Shown in pieces: positions 25,412 through 34,541 of a stretch of 64,000 nt of DNA. Position 1 is the first letter of the stretch; each line of letters opens with the position of its first letter. Below the pieces are notes generated by a model. It saw only the letters and a list, made by a program, of their open reading frames with translations, had not been told where the DNA came from and searched no databases. Location of the stretch: positions 124,001 through 188,000 of the forward strand of contig NZ_JAMXST010000003.1 in the NCBI RefSeq assembly GCF_024124905.1. Reading direction: 5' to 3'. The DNA comes from Cellulosimicrobium cellulans. Lineage in GTDB: Bacteria > Actinomycetota > Actinomycetes > Actinomycetales > Cellulomonadaceae. The translations under genes and the position numbers were made by a program.

Positions 25412-26506
25412 CTACTTCTGCTTCTTCTTCTTGGGCGCGGGCTTCGGCGTCGCGGGAGACGACGAGCCCTTCGCGCCGTTGTCCGTCACAGGGCCGTCCT
25501 CAACCACGGGCGCGTCCTCCACCGGTGCGTCCTCAGAGCGCGTCGACGACGACGCCGCGGGCCGCGCCGGAGCGGCACCCTTCTGCCGATCCTTGCGCTT
25601 CGGCTGCTGACGCTGGCCGCGCGGCTGCTCGATCACGGGCGTCGCATCCTCGACGATGCCCTTCGCGGCACGCTTGCGGGCCTGACGCTCCTTGAGCAGG
25701 CGCTCGGCCTCGGAGCCCGGCGCAGGCATGCGCCGGATCGTGTAGAACTGCTGCCCCATCGACCAGAGGTTCGTCGTCGTCCAGTAGACGAGGACGCCGA
25801 CCGGGAAGTTGACGCCCGAGACCGCGAAGATGAACGGGAAGACGTAGAGCATCATCTTCTGCGTCGACGCCATCGGGCCCTCGAGGGCGGCCTTCGGCAT
25901 GTTCTTCATGGTGAGCTGGCGCTGCGTGAAGAACGTGGTGGCGCACATCGCGACGATGAGCACGGCGATGACGATCTTGGTCTGCAGGTCGTCGGTCCGC
26001 AGGAAGACGTCGGAGAGCTGGGCCCCGAACACGGACGAGCTCTCGATGTCGGACGCGACCGACGCGTCGATCGGGCCGATCGGCTTGGCGGAACCGTCGG
26101 AGATCGGCACGAGCCCGTTCAGCACGCGGAAGAGCGCAAAGAAGATCGGCGACTGCAGCAGGATCGGCATGCACGACGCGAACGGGTTCGTCCCGTGCTT
26201 CCGGTAGAGCTCCATCGTCTCGCGGCTCATCGCCTCACGGGACGCCGGGTCCGTCTTCCCCTTGTACTTCTTCTGGATCGCCTGCATCTCGGGCTGCAGC
26301 ATCTGCATGCCGCGCGACGCCTTGATCTGCTTGAAGAACAGCGGGATCAGCAGGATGCGGATGATGATGACGAGCCCGACGATCGACAGGACCCACGCGG
26401 GGCCCGGGCCGTCGGAGAACCCGAGGAACACCAGACCCTGGTGACACAGGTACATGATCCACGCCACGACCCACTCGATCGGGGCGAGGAACGCGAAGAA
26501 GTCCAT
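25412..26506 (-). CDS. yidC: Membrane protein insertase YidC
   Basis: The product is 364 residues from ATG 26506 (GGGAG upstream). The 60-kDa insertase fold is clear: VLSIVGLVIIIRILLIPLFFKQ holds the conserved groove arginine, then KYKGKTDPASREAM, CMPILLQSPIFFALF and VLVYWTTTNLWS. There is no large periplasmic domain, as expected for Gram-positives, and no lipobox. The C-terminal ~95 residues are Lys/Arg-rich and end PKKKKQK, suited to ribosome binding. It inserts membrane proteins with or without Sec. Neighbours yidD and jag are the usual ones. Confidence 0.95.
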   Translation of the reverse strand: MDFFAFLAPIEWVVAWIMYLCHQGLVFLGFSDGPGPAWVLSIVGLVIIIRILLIPLFFKQIKASRGMQMLQPEMQAIQKKYKGKTDPASREAMSRETMELYRKHGTNPFASCMPILLQSPIFFALFRVLNGLVPISDGSAKPIGPIDASVASDIESSSVFGAQLSDVFLRTDDLQTKIVIAVLIVAMCATTFFTQRQLTMKNMPKAALEGPMASTQKMMLYVFPFIFAVSGVNFPVGVLVYWTTTNLWSMGQQFYTIRRMPAPGSEAERLLKERQARKRAAKGIVEDATPVIEQPRGQRQQPKRKDRQKGAAPARPAASSSTRSEDAPVEDAPVVEDGPVTDNGAKGSSSPATPKPAPKKKKQK

Positions 26507-26566
26507 CAGTGACTGCTCCCTCAACTTCGGACAAAGCTTGTGAATCGCCCGCTACGGGGCTCGGGA

Positions 26567-26899
26567 CTAGTGCGTGTGTCGTGCCGGCGGAACGTCGTCG
26601 ACCCCACCGAGGCTCCAGGGGTTGCAGCGCAGCAGCCGCCAGAGGGCGAGGCCCGTTCCGCGCAGGGCGCCGTGACGACGCACCGCCGTGAGGGCGTACT
26701 GGGAGCAGGACGGGTAGTACTTGCACGTGGGACCCGTCATCGGCGAGATCACCGACTGGTAGGCCCGGATCATGCCGATGAGGGTGAGCGCCGGGACGCG
26801 ACGCAGCACGGCGACGACGCGACGCACGATGCCGGGAGCTCCGCCGGCGTCCTCGGGGGACTCCACGCCGGGAGCGTCGACCGGGTGCGTGGTCGTCAT
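26567..26899 (-). CDS. yidD: Membrane protein insertion efficiency factor YidD
   Basis: The product is 110 residues. The core [27 protein letters not shown] (shown here in part: YQSVISP and [11 protein letters not shown]) plus RLLRCNPW is the conserved YidD signature with paired cysteines. A ~40-residue hydrophilic N-terminal extension precedes it. YidD assists YidC-dependent insertion at the inner face of the membrane. ATG 26899 overlaps the rnpA stop by 4 bases. Confidence 0.92.
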   Translation of the reverse strand: MTTTHPVDAPGVESPEDAGGAPGIVRRVVAVLRRVPALTLIGMIRAYQSVISPMTGPTCKYYPSCSQYALTAVRRHGALRGTGLALWRLLRCNPWSLGGVDDVPPARHTH

Positions 26900-27264
26900 C
26901 GATCCACGCCCGAGCGTTCGTGGAGTCGCCGGACCGCGTTCTGGAGGCCGCGGTCGAGGTCGGCGCTCAGGGCGTCGAAGGACGACGACGCCGAGGCGGG
27001 AAGCGCTCGGACGACAGCACGTCCGTGCGCGGGCAGCACGTCGAGGCGTGCCGCGGCCGCGGCACGCAGACGACGCTTCACGAGGTTGCGGTGCACCGCG
27101 TTCCCCACTGCCTTGGAGACGACGAAGCCGACCTGTGGCTGCGCATCCCCCTCGAGATCCTCCGAGAGGTGCACGACCACGGTCGACCTACCCGCACGCA
27201 CGCCGCGGCGCACCGCCCGCTCGAAATCGACGGAACGGCGCAGTCGGTGCGCCGCGGGGAGCAC
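26896..27264 (-). CDS. rnpA: Ribonuclease P protein component
   Basis: The product is 122 residues with GTG start at 27264. [31 protein letters not shown] and the RNR-like motif [10 protein letters not shown] mark the RNase P protein that helps the catalytic RNA trim tRNA 5' ends. It lies just downstream of rpmH and overlaps yidD, in the near-universal rpmH-rnpA-yidD-yidC order. Confidence 0.93.
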   Translation of the reverse strand: MLPAAHRLRRSVDFERAVRRGVRAGRSTVVVHLSEDLEGDAQPQVGFVVSKAVGNAVHRNLVKRRLRAAAAARLDVLPAHGRAVVRALPASASSSFDALSADLDRGLQNAVRRLHERSGVDR

Positions 27265-27270
27265 GTGGGA

Positions 27271-27408
27271 TCAGGCAGAGAGCTCGGTGCGGCCCTTGCG
27301 ACGGCGGGCAGCCAGGATGGCGCGGCCGGCACGGGTCCGCATGCGCAGCCGGAAGCCGTGGGTCTTCGCCCGGCGCCGGTTGTTCGGCTGGAAGGTCCGC
27401 TTGCTCAC
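27271..27408 (-). CDS. rpmH: 50S ribosomal protein bL34
   Basis: The product is 45 residues starting [19 protein letters not shown], an unmistakable bL34. The start is GTG 27408, with GGAG seven to eight bases upstream on the minus strand; the protein is entirely conserved from this point. It is transcribed away from dnaA. Confidence 0.97.
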   Translation of the reverse strand: MSKRTFQPNNRRRAKTHGFRLRMRTRAGRAILAARRRKGRTELSA

Positions 27409-27954
27409 GAGGTACTCCAAGAACGTCGGGGAGGTACACCGTCTATGTCCTCGACGATGCAGTGACAGGTCCCGGTTGGAGCCTGTCGGTGGTTCAGGTG
27501 GTGCATCGTGCGGTCTCCCGCACGCACGCCGTCCAGGCACGCAGATCGAGTGGGCCATTGCTGGGGGCACCGGATCCGTGCAGTCAGCTCACGACGCGAG
27601 GCCTCGTGTCGAGTCTCCTCCACGCGGGCGCGCCAAGAACACCTGGAACGGCTGTCTGACGTTACGCTGCGCGACCCCACCGGGTCAAACCAGGAGACGT
27701 GAGATACCTCGCGGCGCGGGGTGCCGCACCGTCGCGGTCGCCACGGCATCCTCCGGGCGCTGAGAGCAGGCTCACCCTACAACCCACAGCCTGTGGACAA
27801 CTATGTGGACGAGGGGTTCCCATGGCACGATCGACCTCAGCATCACCACACCCGTGACCTTCCTTCGTCGGCGCACCCCGCCCGGCCCGTCAGCGCGCGC
27901 TCGACGGTCGGCTCCGCGCGCCGACGCACACCCTCGACCTGTGAGGAACTGCCC
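27409..27954. promoter_or_regulatory. rpmH-dnaA divergent intergenic region with a DnaA box
   Basis: 546 bp separate rpmH (minus) and dnaA (plus), with no credible gene. TGTGGACAA at 27792-27800 is a perfect actinobacterial DnaA box (TTGTCCACA on the other strand), followed at once by a second partial box (ATGTGGACG). The pair lies about 155 bases before the dnaA start, in position for autoregulation. No clear -10/-35 was assigned. Confidence 0.6.
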
Positions 27955-29373
27955 GTGGCCAACCCGGACGAGAACATCGCCGACGTCTGGGTGCAGACCC
28001 TGAGCATCCTCGAGGCGAGCCCGGACATCACGCCACGGCAGATCGCCTTCATCCGCCTCGCCAAGCCTCTCGCGATCCTGGACGACACGGTCTTCATCGC
28101 GGTGCCGCACGAGCAGACCCGCACCTATCTCGAGACCCGCGTGCGCGACGAGCTCGTGACGGCGATGTCGTCGTGCCTCGGCCGCGACGTCCGCTTCGGG
28201 ATCACGGTGGACCCGGAGCTCAGCTCGGACCCGGTCGTCGCTCCCGCGTCCCGCCCCGCCGTCGAGCGGCCGTACATCGAGCCGGACGACGGCCTGCCCG
28301 ACCTCCCGCCCCCTCCCCCGCCCCGACCGCAGGCCGAGCCGAGCAGGCTCAACCCCAAGTACGTCTTCGAGACGTTCGTCATCGGGTCGTCGAACCGGTT
28401 CGCGCACGCCGCGGCCGTCGCGGTGGCGGAGGCACCCGCCAAGGCCTACAACCCGCTGTTCATCTACGGAGACTCGGGTCTCGGCAAGACGCACCTGCTG
28501 CACGCGATCGGCCACTACGCGCACAACCTGTACCCCAACGTCCGCGTGCGCTACGTGAACTCGGAGGAGTTCACCAACGACTTCATCAACTCCATCGGCG
28601 AGGGCAAGGCCGGCGCGTTCCAGCGCCGCTACCGGGACGTCGACGTGCTGCTCATCGACGACATCCAGTTCCTCCAGGGCAAGGAACAGACGATGGAGGA
28701 GTTCTTCCACACCTTCAACGCCCTGCACAACGCCAACAAGCAGGTCGTCATCACGTCCGACCTCCCGCCCAAGCAGCTCAACGGGTTCGAGGACCGGCTC
28801 CGTTCCCGGTTCGAGTGGGGTCTCATCACCGACGTCCAGCCGCCGGACCTCGAGACCCGCATCGCGATCCTGCGGAAGAAGGCGTCGAGCGAGCGGCTCG
28901 CCGCCCCGGACGACGTGCTCTCCTACATCGGGTCTCGCATCTCGACGAACATCCGCGAGCTCGAGGGCGCGCTGATCCGCGTGACCGCCTTCGCGAACCT
29001 GAACCGGCAGCAGGTGGACCTCCCGCTCGCCGAGATCGTCCTCAAGGACCTCATCACCGACGAGGACAGCGCCGAGATCACCCCTGCCGCGATCATCGCG
29101 CAGACGGCCGCGTACTTCGGCCTGACGATCGACGACCTCTGCGGGAGCTCGCGCTCGCGCGTCCTGGTCACGGCACGGCAGATCGCCATGTACCTGTGCC
29201 GCGAGCTGACCGACCTGTCCCTGCCGAAGATCGGGCAGCAGTTCGGCGGCCGCGACCACACGACGGTCATGCACGCGAACCGCAAGATCACCGAGCAGAT
29301 GGCCGAGCGACGGTCGACCTACAACCAGGTCACGGAGCTGACGAGCAGGATCAAGCAGCAGCACCGAGGCTGA
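27955..29373 (+). CDS. dnaA: Chromosomal replication initiator DnaA
   Basis: The product is 472 residues from GTG 27955 (GAGGA seven bases upstream). Domain I is the helicase/DnaA interaction region (about 1-80). Domain II is a short Pro-rich linker (PPPPPPRPQ). The AAA+ domain has Walker [10 protein letters not shown] at about 172-180 and Walker [10 protein letters not shown]. Domain IV carries the DnaA signature [12 protein letters not shown]. It binds DnaA boxes in the oriC just downstream and opens DNA with ATP. The linker is much shorter than in Streptomyces DnaA. Confidence 0.98.
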   Translation: MANPDENIADVWVQTLSILEASPDITPRQIAFIRLAKPLAILDDTVFIAVPHEQTRTYLETRVRDELVTAMSSCLGRDVRFGITVDPELSSDPVVAPASRPAVERPYIEPDDGLPDLPPPPPPRPQAEPSRLNPKYVFETFVIGSSNRFAHAAAVAVAEAPAKAYNPLFIYGDSGLGKTHLLHAIGHYAHNLYPNVRVRYVNSEEFTNDFINSIGEGKAGAFQRRYRDVDVLLIDDIQFLQGKEQTMEEFFHTFNALHNANKQVVITSDLPPKQLNGFEDRLRSRFEWGLITDVQPPDLETRIAILRKKASSERLAAPDDVLSYIGSRISTNIRELEGALIRVTAFANLNRQQVDLPLAEIVLKDLITDEDSAEITPAAIIAQTAAYFGLTIDDLCGSSRSRVLVTARQIAMYLCRELTDLSLPKIGQQFGGRDHTTVMHANRKITEQMAERRSTYNQVTELTSRIKQQHRG

Positions 29374-29459
29374 GACGCGATGCCGGGCCCGGCCGCGCAT
29401 CCCGTGGTCCGGGCCGTGGTCCACCGCGCTCCGGGACGCCCGCTCGTCGCCGTCCCGAG

Positions 29460-30010
29460 CGACCCCCACAGATCCACAGAGATGCCCACCGGGGTGCATC
29501 ATCCTGTGGATACAGCCCTCCCGAACGACACCACGAGGCCCGCGACGCCCTTCGCACGCCTTCGTACACAGCGTGTGGGTCGAGTTGTCCACAGTCATCC
29601 ACAGGCCACCTGTGCGTTGTGACATCCGCGTGATCTGGCGATCTTCGGTCGACCACACGGCGCAGCGGCGCCCCACGATCGGCGCAGTATCGTGCGTTTT
29701 CCCCGGTACTGCTGTGGAAACGGCACGTCGTGCACAGACTGTGGACGGCACCCGGACCACTCCGCTGTGCACGCTTCTGTGGATAACTGTGGACGACAGG
29801 CCCTACGGTGTGGACGACGAGGCGCCGATCGGTGGACGGCGTGTGGGGACAGATCGTCCACCCACAGGCCGTGCGACTTTCCCACAGCGGGGCCACGGGT
29901 TCGTCCACACGCATTTCTGCCGCTTGACCTGCGACGACACCCGTTTTCCACGCATTCCACAACCCCTATGACGACGACGAAGGTTTGATCTAGGGGGAAA
30001 TTCCACACGC
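29460..30010. other. oriC: Chromosomal origin of replication, oriC
   Basis: The dnaA-dnaN spacer carries a dense set of DnaA boxes. Perfect ones are TTGTCCACA 29585-29593 and TGTGGATAA 29778-29786. Near matches lie at 29505-29513, 29595-29603, 29713-29721, 29740-29748, 29788-29796, 29809-29817, 29842-29850, 29878-29886 and 29901-29909. The right end (29965-30005, CCCCTATGACGACG then GGTTTGATCTAGGGGG) is the least GC-rich part and may be the unwinding element. Placement between dnaA and dnaN is the rule in Actinobacteria. 30011-30379 holds the dnaN leader and nothing else recognised. Confidence 0.9.
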
Positions 30011-30379
30011 CTTCATCAGGCTCCGGCGGCCGACCCGCGCCTCCGCCCGACCACCGACCCGACCACGATGCCGCACCCACCACCAGACGGCCGTCGACGA
30101 GCGTCGGGACGCACGGCGCGACGCCACGACGCGATCAGCGCACGGGACCATCCACAGGCCCGTCGTTCCAGTTCCTCCCGACCGGCTCCTCGCGTAGGGT
30201 TCATGCACGACACGTGTGCGCGGACCTGCGACCCGAGCTCCTCGCGTCCACCGCCCACGGGCCTTCCCGCGAGCGGCCAGGACGCGCCCGGCCCGACGAC
30301 GGTCCGGGCGCCGAGGCGGGGCCGGACGGCACATGTGAAGATCGAGTCCGATCAGGACGTTGGGACGAGAGGGTGTGGG

Positions 30380-31510
30380 ATGAAGTTCCGGGTTGAGCGT
30401 GATGTCCTGGCCGACGCGGTGACCTGGACGGCGCGGACCCTGCCGACCCGCCCACCGGCCCCGGTGCTCGCCGGCGTGCGGCTCGAGGCGGACGCGTCCG
30501 GGACGATCGGCCTGTCGAGCTTCGACTACGAGGTCTCGGCCCGCTCGGAGATCCCCGCCGAGGTGAGCGAGCCCGGCACGGTGCTCGTGTCGGGCCGTCT
30601 GCTCGCCGAGATCTCCCGCGCGCTCCCCGCGAAGCCGGTCGACGTCGTCCTCGAGGGCAACAAGGTCACGGTGACGTGCGGCGCGAGCCGCTTCACGCTC
30701 CTCACCATGCCTGTGGACGAGTACCCGGCGCTGCCCGCCATGCCCGAGCTCTCCGGCACCGTCTCCGGCGACGAGCTGACGAACGCCGTCGCGCAGGTCA
30801 CGGTGGCGGCGAGCCGCGACGACACGCTCCCCCTGCTCACCGGCGTACGGGTGGAGATCGAGGGCGAGAAGATCACGCTCCTCGCCACGGACCGCTACCG
30901 CCTGGCGCTCCGCGAGCTCACGTGGACCCCGGTCACCCCCAGCTACTCGGCGGTCGCCCTCGTCCGTGCCCGCACGCTCAACGACGTGGCGAAGTCTCTC
31001 GGCAGCTCGGGTCTCGTGAACGTCGGCCTGAACACGGGCGCCGGGGTCGACCTCATCGGCTTCGAGGCCGGAGGCCGCCACACCACGTCGCAGCTCGTCG
31101 ACGGGGACTACCCGGCGGTCCGCCGGCTGTTCCCCGACGAGACCCCGATCCACGCGGTCGTCCCGACGGCCCCGCTCATCGACGCGGCCAAGCGCGTGTC
31201 GCTCGTCGCCGAGCGCAACACGCCGATCCGGCTGTCGTTCACGGACGGGCAGGTCGTGCTCGACGCGGGCCAGGGAGACGACGCGCAGGCGTCCGAGGCG
31301 CTGGAGGCGGTGCTCGTGGGCGAGGACATCTCGGTGGCGTTCAACCCGCAGTTCCTCCTCGACGGTCTCGGAGCCCTCGGCACGGACTTCGTGCGCCTGA
31401 GCTTCACACACCCGAACAAGCCCGTGGAGTTCACCGGGCAGGACTCGCTCGACGGCGAGGACTCGTCGCACTACCGCTACCTGCTCGTGCCGATCCGCTT
31501 CGCGGGCTGA
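30380..31510 (+). CDS. dnaN: DNA polymerase III beta subunit (sliding clamp)
   Basis: The product is 376 residues beginning MKFRVERDVLADAVTW, the usual length and start for the clamp. Blocks such as PVLAGVRLEA, LLTGVRVEIEG, ATDRYRLA and the C-terminal YRYLLVPIRF are characteristic. It forms the ring that holds polymerase on DNA. A long open frame exists upstream, but the ATG at 30380 is conserved. The following gene gnd begins 61 bases on. Confidence 0.97.
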   Translation: MKFRVERDVLADAVTWTARTLPTRPPAPVLAGVRLEADASGTIGLSSFDYEVSARSEIPAEVSEPGTVLVSGRLLAEISRALPAKPVDVVLEGNKVTVTCGASRFTLLTMPVDEYPALPAMPELSGTVSGDELTNAVAQVTVAASRDDTLPLLTGVRVEIEGEKITLLATDRYRLALRELTWTPVTPSYSAVALVRARTLNDVAKSLGSSGLVNVGLNTGAGVDLIGFEAGGRHTTSQLVDGDYPAVRRLFPDETPIHAVVPTAPLIDAAKRVSLVAERNTPIRLSFTDGQVVLDAGQGDDAQASEALEAVLVGEDISVAFNPQFLLDGLGALGTDFVRLSFTHPNKPVEFTGQDSLDGEDSSHYRYLLVPIRFAG

Positions 31511-31571
31511 CCCGCGAGGACCGCTCTCGCACCACCGCCCCGACCGCATCACCGCACCCCGGAGGACTCGC

Positions 31572-32477
31572 ATGGTCACGCGCATCGGACTCGTCGGCCT
31601 CGGCAAGATGGGCAACAACATGCGGGCGCGCATCCGCGCCGCCGGCATCGAGGTGGTGGGTTACGACCCGCGGCCCGAGGTGTCGGACGTCGCGACCCTC
31701 GCCGAGCTCGTCGCGGCCCTGCCCGACGACGGCCCGCGGATCGTGTGGGTCATGGTCCCGGCGGGCGAGCCGACCCGGAGCGTCGTGACCGAGCTGGGCG
31801 GCCTGCTCGGCGCGGGCGACTTCGTCATCGAGGGCGGCAACTCGTACTACGCCGAGGACCAGGCGCGTGCCGCCGAGCTGAGCGAGAAGGGCGTCGGCTA
31901 CCTCGACGTCGGCGTCTCCGGCGGGGTCTGGGGGCTCGAGAACGGCTACGGCCTCATGGTGGGCGGCGACCGCACGCACGTCGAGGCCGCCATGCCGGTG
32001 TTCGACGCCCTGCGCCCGGAGGGGCCGCGCGAGGAGGGCTTCGTCCACGCGGGCGAGGTCGGCGCCGGGCACTTCGCGAAGATGGTCCACAACGGCATCG
32101 AGTACGGCCTCATGCAGGCCTACGCGGAGGGCTACGAGCTCCTCGCCGCGAAGAGCGGGCTGGTCAAGGACGTGCACGGCACGATGAAGGCGTGGACGCG
32201 CGGGACGGTCGTGCGGTCCTGGCTCCTCGACCTCTTCGTGAAGGCGCTCGAGGAGGACCCGCAGCTCGCCGCGATCGACGACTGGGTCGACGACTCGGGC
32301 GAGGGCCGCTGGACGGTCGACGAGGCCATCGACAACGCCGTTCCGCTGCCCGTGATCTCGGCGGCGCTGTTCGCGCGCTTCGCCTCGCGCCAGGAGCAGT
32401 CCCCTGCCCTCAAGGCCGTCGCCGCGCTGCGCCAGCAGTTCGGCGGGCACGCCGTGAAGGCCGCCGACCCGGCCTGA
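31572..32477 (+). CDS. gnd: 6-phosphogluconate dehydrogenase, decarboxylating, short (GndA-like) form
   Basis: The product is 301 residues, the short type. The Rossmann motif GLVGLGKMGNNM is at 6-17. VIEGGNSYY, VGVSGGVWGLENGYGLMVGG and the catalytic GHFAKMVHNGIEYG follow. It oxidises 6-phosphogluconate to ribulose-5-phosphate with release of CO2 in the pentose phosphate pathway. A good GGAGG site precedes the ATG. Insertion of gnd between dnaN and recF is an actinobacterial habit, not a sign of transfer. Confidence 0.93.
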   Translation: MVTRIGLVGLGKMGNNMRARIRAAGIEVVGYDPRPEVSDVATLAELVAALPDDGPRIVWVMVPAGEPTRSVVTELGGLLGAGDFVIEGGNSYYAEDQARAAELSEKGVGYLDVGVSGGVWGLENGYGLMVGGDRTHVEAAMPVFDALRPEGPREEGFVHAGEVGAGHFAKMVHNGIEYGLMQAYAEGYELLAAKSGLVKDVHGTMKAWTRGTVVRSWLLDLFVKALEEDPQLAAIDDWVDDSGEGRWTVDEAIDNAVPLPVISAALFARFASRQEQSPALKAVAALRQQFGGHAVKAADPA

Positions 32478-32507
32478 CCGGTCGGCCGTCCCCGGCACGT
32501 CCTCGCG

Positions 32508-33818
32508 ATGTACGTCTCCCACCTGTCCCTCGTCGACTTCCGCTCCTACGAGTCCGTCGACGTGGAGCTCGCCCCGGGCGTGAACGCCCTCGTCGGGCAG
32601 AACGGTCAGGGCAAGACGAACCTCGTCGAGGCGATCGGGTACGTGGCGACGCTCGCGAGCCATCGGGTCGCCGGGGACGCGGCGCTCGTGCGCGCGGGGG
32701 CCACGCGCGCCGTCGTCCGGACGCGGGTCGTCCGGGGCGACCGGGCGAGCACCGTCGAGCTGGAGATCGCCTCCGGCCGGGCGAACCGGGCGCGGATCAA
32801 CCGGTCGCCCGCGAAGCGGCCGCGCGACGTCCTCGGCATCGTGCGGACCGTCCTCTTCGCGCCCGAGGACCTCGCGCTCGTCAAGGGCGACCCGGACGGT
32901 CGTCGCCGGTTCCTCGACCAGCTCGCCGTGCTCCTGGTCCCGCGGGTCGCCGCGCTCCTCGCGGACTACGAGCGCGTGCTGCGCCAGCGCGGGGCGCTCC
33001 TCAAGTCCGCGACCGCGCTCCGGGGGCGCGGCCGCGGGGCGCGCCGTCCCGCGGCCGCGGAGCCACCGCCCGACGACGACGCGCCCGAGGGCGCGCCCTC
33101 CCCCCTCGCGACGCTCGAGGTCTGGGACGCGCGGCTCGCGAGCCTCGGTGCCGAGATCACGGCGCTGCGCCTCCAGCTCGTCGCGGCCCTGACGCCGTAC
33201 GTCGCGGAGGCGTACGAGCAGGTCAGCGCCGGGCAGGGCGAGGCGCGGATCGCCTACCGGTCCTCGGTCGACGAGGCGCTCGACCCGGACGGGGCCGTCA
33301 GCGGCACGCCCGCCCCGGGCGAGCCGGACCGGGACGGCGACGGACCGCCGTCGGGGCTCCCCGACGCACCGACGCTCGAGAAGCGCATGCTGGATGCCAT
33401 GCGGGCGGTGCGGGCGAAGGAGATCGAGCGCGGGGTGAACCTCGTGGGACCTCACCGGGACGACGTCGTCCTCACCCTCGGCGGGCTTCCCGCGAAGGGC
33501 TACGCGAGCCACGGCGAGTCCTGGTCGTTCGCCCTCGCGCTGCGTCTCGCGTCGTACCGGCTCCTCCGGGACGGGGCACCGGCGGGACTGGACTCCCTCC
33601 TGTGGGCGGACCAGTGGGGTCCCGACGGCGAGCCTGTCCTCGTGCTCGACGACGTGTTCGCCGAGCTCGACGTCCGGCGCCGCGAACGGCTGGCCGAGCT
33701 CGTCGCGGACGCGGGCCAGGTCATCATCACGGCGGCGGTGCCCGACGACGTGCCCGCCCTCCTGGACGGGGCGCGGTTCGTCGTGCAGGACGGGACGGTG
33801 AGCCGTGCCGAACCGTGA
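32508..33818 (+). CDS. recF: DNA repair/recombination ATPase RecF
   Basis: The product is 436 residues, longer than the usual ~370. Walker [10 protein letters not shown] lies at 30-38; [15 protein letters not shown] and the ABC-type signature ([15 protein letters not shown]) plus Walker [12 protein letters not shown] complete the SMC-like ATPase. RecF loads RecA at single-strand gaps with RecO and RecR. Two low-complexity insertions, Arg/Pro/Asp-rich at about 171-199 and Asp/Pro/Gly-rich at 258-288, account for the extra length. The end overlaps the next gene by 14 bases. Confidence 0.95.
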   Translation: MYVSHLSLVDFRSYESVDVELAPGVNALVGQNGQGKTNLVEAIGYVATLASHRVAGDAALVRAGATRAVVRTRVVRGDRASTVELEIASGRANRARINRSPAKRPRDVLGIVRTVLFAPEDLALVKGDPDGRRRFLDQLAVLLVPRVAALLADYERVLRQRGALLKSATALRGRGRGARRPAAAEPPPDDDAPEGAPSPLATLEVWDARLASLGAEITALRLQLVAALTPYVAEAYEQVSAGQGEARIAYRSSVDEALDPDGAVSGTPAPGEPDRDGDGPPSGLPDAPTLEKRMLDAMRAVRAKEIERGVNLVGPHRDDVVLTLGGLPAKGYASHGESWSFALALRLASYRLLRDGAPAGLDSLLWADQWGPDGEPVLVLDDVFAELDVRRRERLAELVADAGQVIITAAVPDDVPALLDGARFVVQDGTVSRAEP

Positions 33819-34407
33819 CGCGACGCCGGGCGCCGAGCCGTCGGACGCCGTGGAGGACCGGGACGGCGTGGAGCCTCGCGCCACGGGGCTGCCCGTGGGG
33901 GACGTCGTGGAGCTGACCCCGCCGGCGGAGGTGGCGCGGCAGGCGCTCAACCGGGCGAAGGCGGCGGCCCGGGCCAAGGGCCTGCGGCCCGGCCAGGAGC
34001 CGCGGCGTCGGATCCTGGCCGACCCGTCGACGTCGGGCGCTCGACCGGGTGGTCGCGACCCGCAGCTCCTGGGCGACGTCGTCGCGCGCCTGCTGCGCGA
34101 GCGCGACTGGGTCGCCGACGTGTCGGTGGGCGGCGTCGTCGGGCGGTGGCGCGAGGTGGTCGGGGACCAGGTCGCGGACCACTGCGAGCCCGAGACCTTC
34201 GAGGACAAGGTGCTCGTCGTCCGGGCGGACTCGACGGCCTGGGCGACGCAGGTGCGCCTGCTCGCACCACAGCTCCTCGAGCGGCTCGCGCACGAGGTCG
34301 GTGAGGGCGTCGTGGAGACGGTCACGGTCCTCGGGCCCGCGGGCCCGAGCTTCCGGCGGGGGAAGAAGTCCGTCCGCGGGCCGGGCCCGCGCGACACCTG
34401 GGGCTGA
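33805..34407 (+). CDS. DUF721/DciA family protein
   Basis: The product is 200 residues. The C-terminal ~100 carry the DUF721 fold ([37 protein letters not shown]), with an Arg/Ala-rich disordered N-terminus. DUF721 is related to DciA, the ancestral loader of the replicative helicase. In Actinobacteria it always sits between recF and gyrB. It probably binds DNA and helicase near the origin (inference). GTG 33805 overlaps recF. A separate surface-protein gene on the other strand interrupts the usual direct link to gyrB. Confidence 0.85.
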   Translation: MPNRDATPGAEPSDAVEDRDGVEPRATGLPVGDVVELTPPAEVARQALNRAKAAARAKGLRPGQEPRRRILADPSTSGARPGGRDPQLLGDVVARLLRERDWVADVSVGGVVGRWREVVGDQVADHCEPETFEDKVLVVRADSTAWATQVRLLAPQLLERLAHEVGEGVVETVTVLGPAGPSFRRGKKSVRGPGPRDTWG

Positions 34408-34472
34408 GTGCCCGACGGCGCGTCCTCACACCGTCCTGCGGGCCGCGTCCGGGCGTGGGTCGCCGGAGACGA

Positions 34473-34508
34473 CGAGGCCCGCCGTGACCGGGGGCACGGC
34501 GGGCCTCG
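34473..34508. terminator. Bidirectional terminator between DUF721 gene and surface protein gene
   Basis: CGAGGCCCGCCGTG (34473-34486) pairs perfectly with 34495-34508 across an 8-nt loop, between convergent genes. Confidence 0.8.
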
Positions 34509-34541
34509 CGGGGGGGACCGGGTCAGGTCACCGCGTCGGCG

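Noticed and set aside
31572-32477. gnd as a horizontally inserted gene between dnaN and recF
   Set aside because: This order is common in Actinobacteria and composition matches neighbours.
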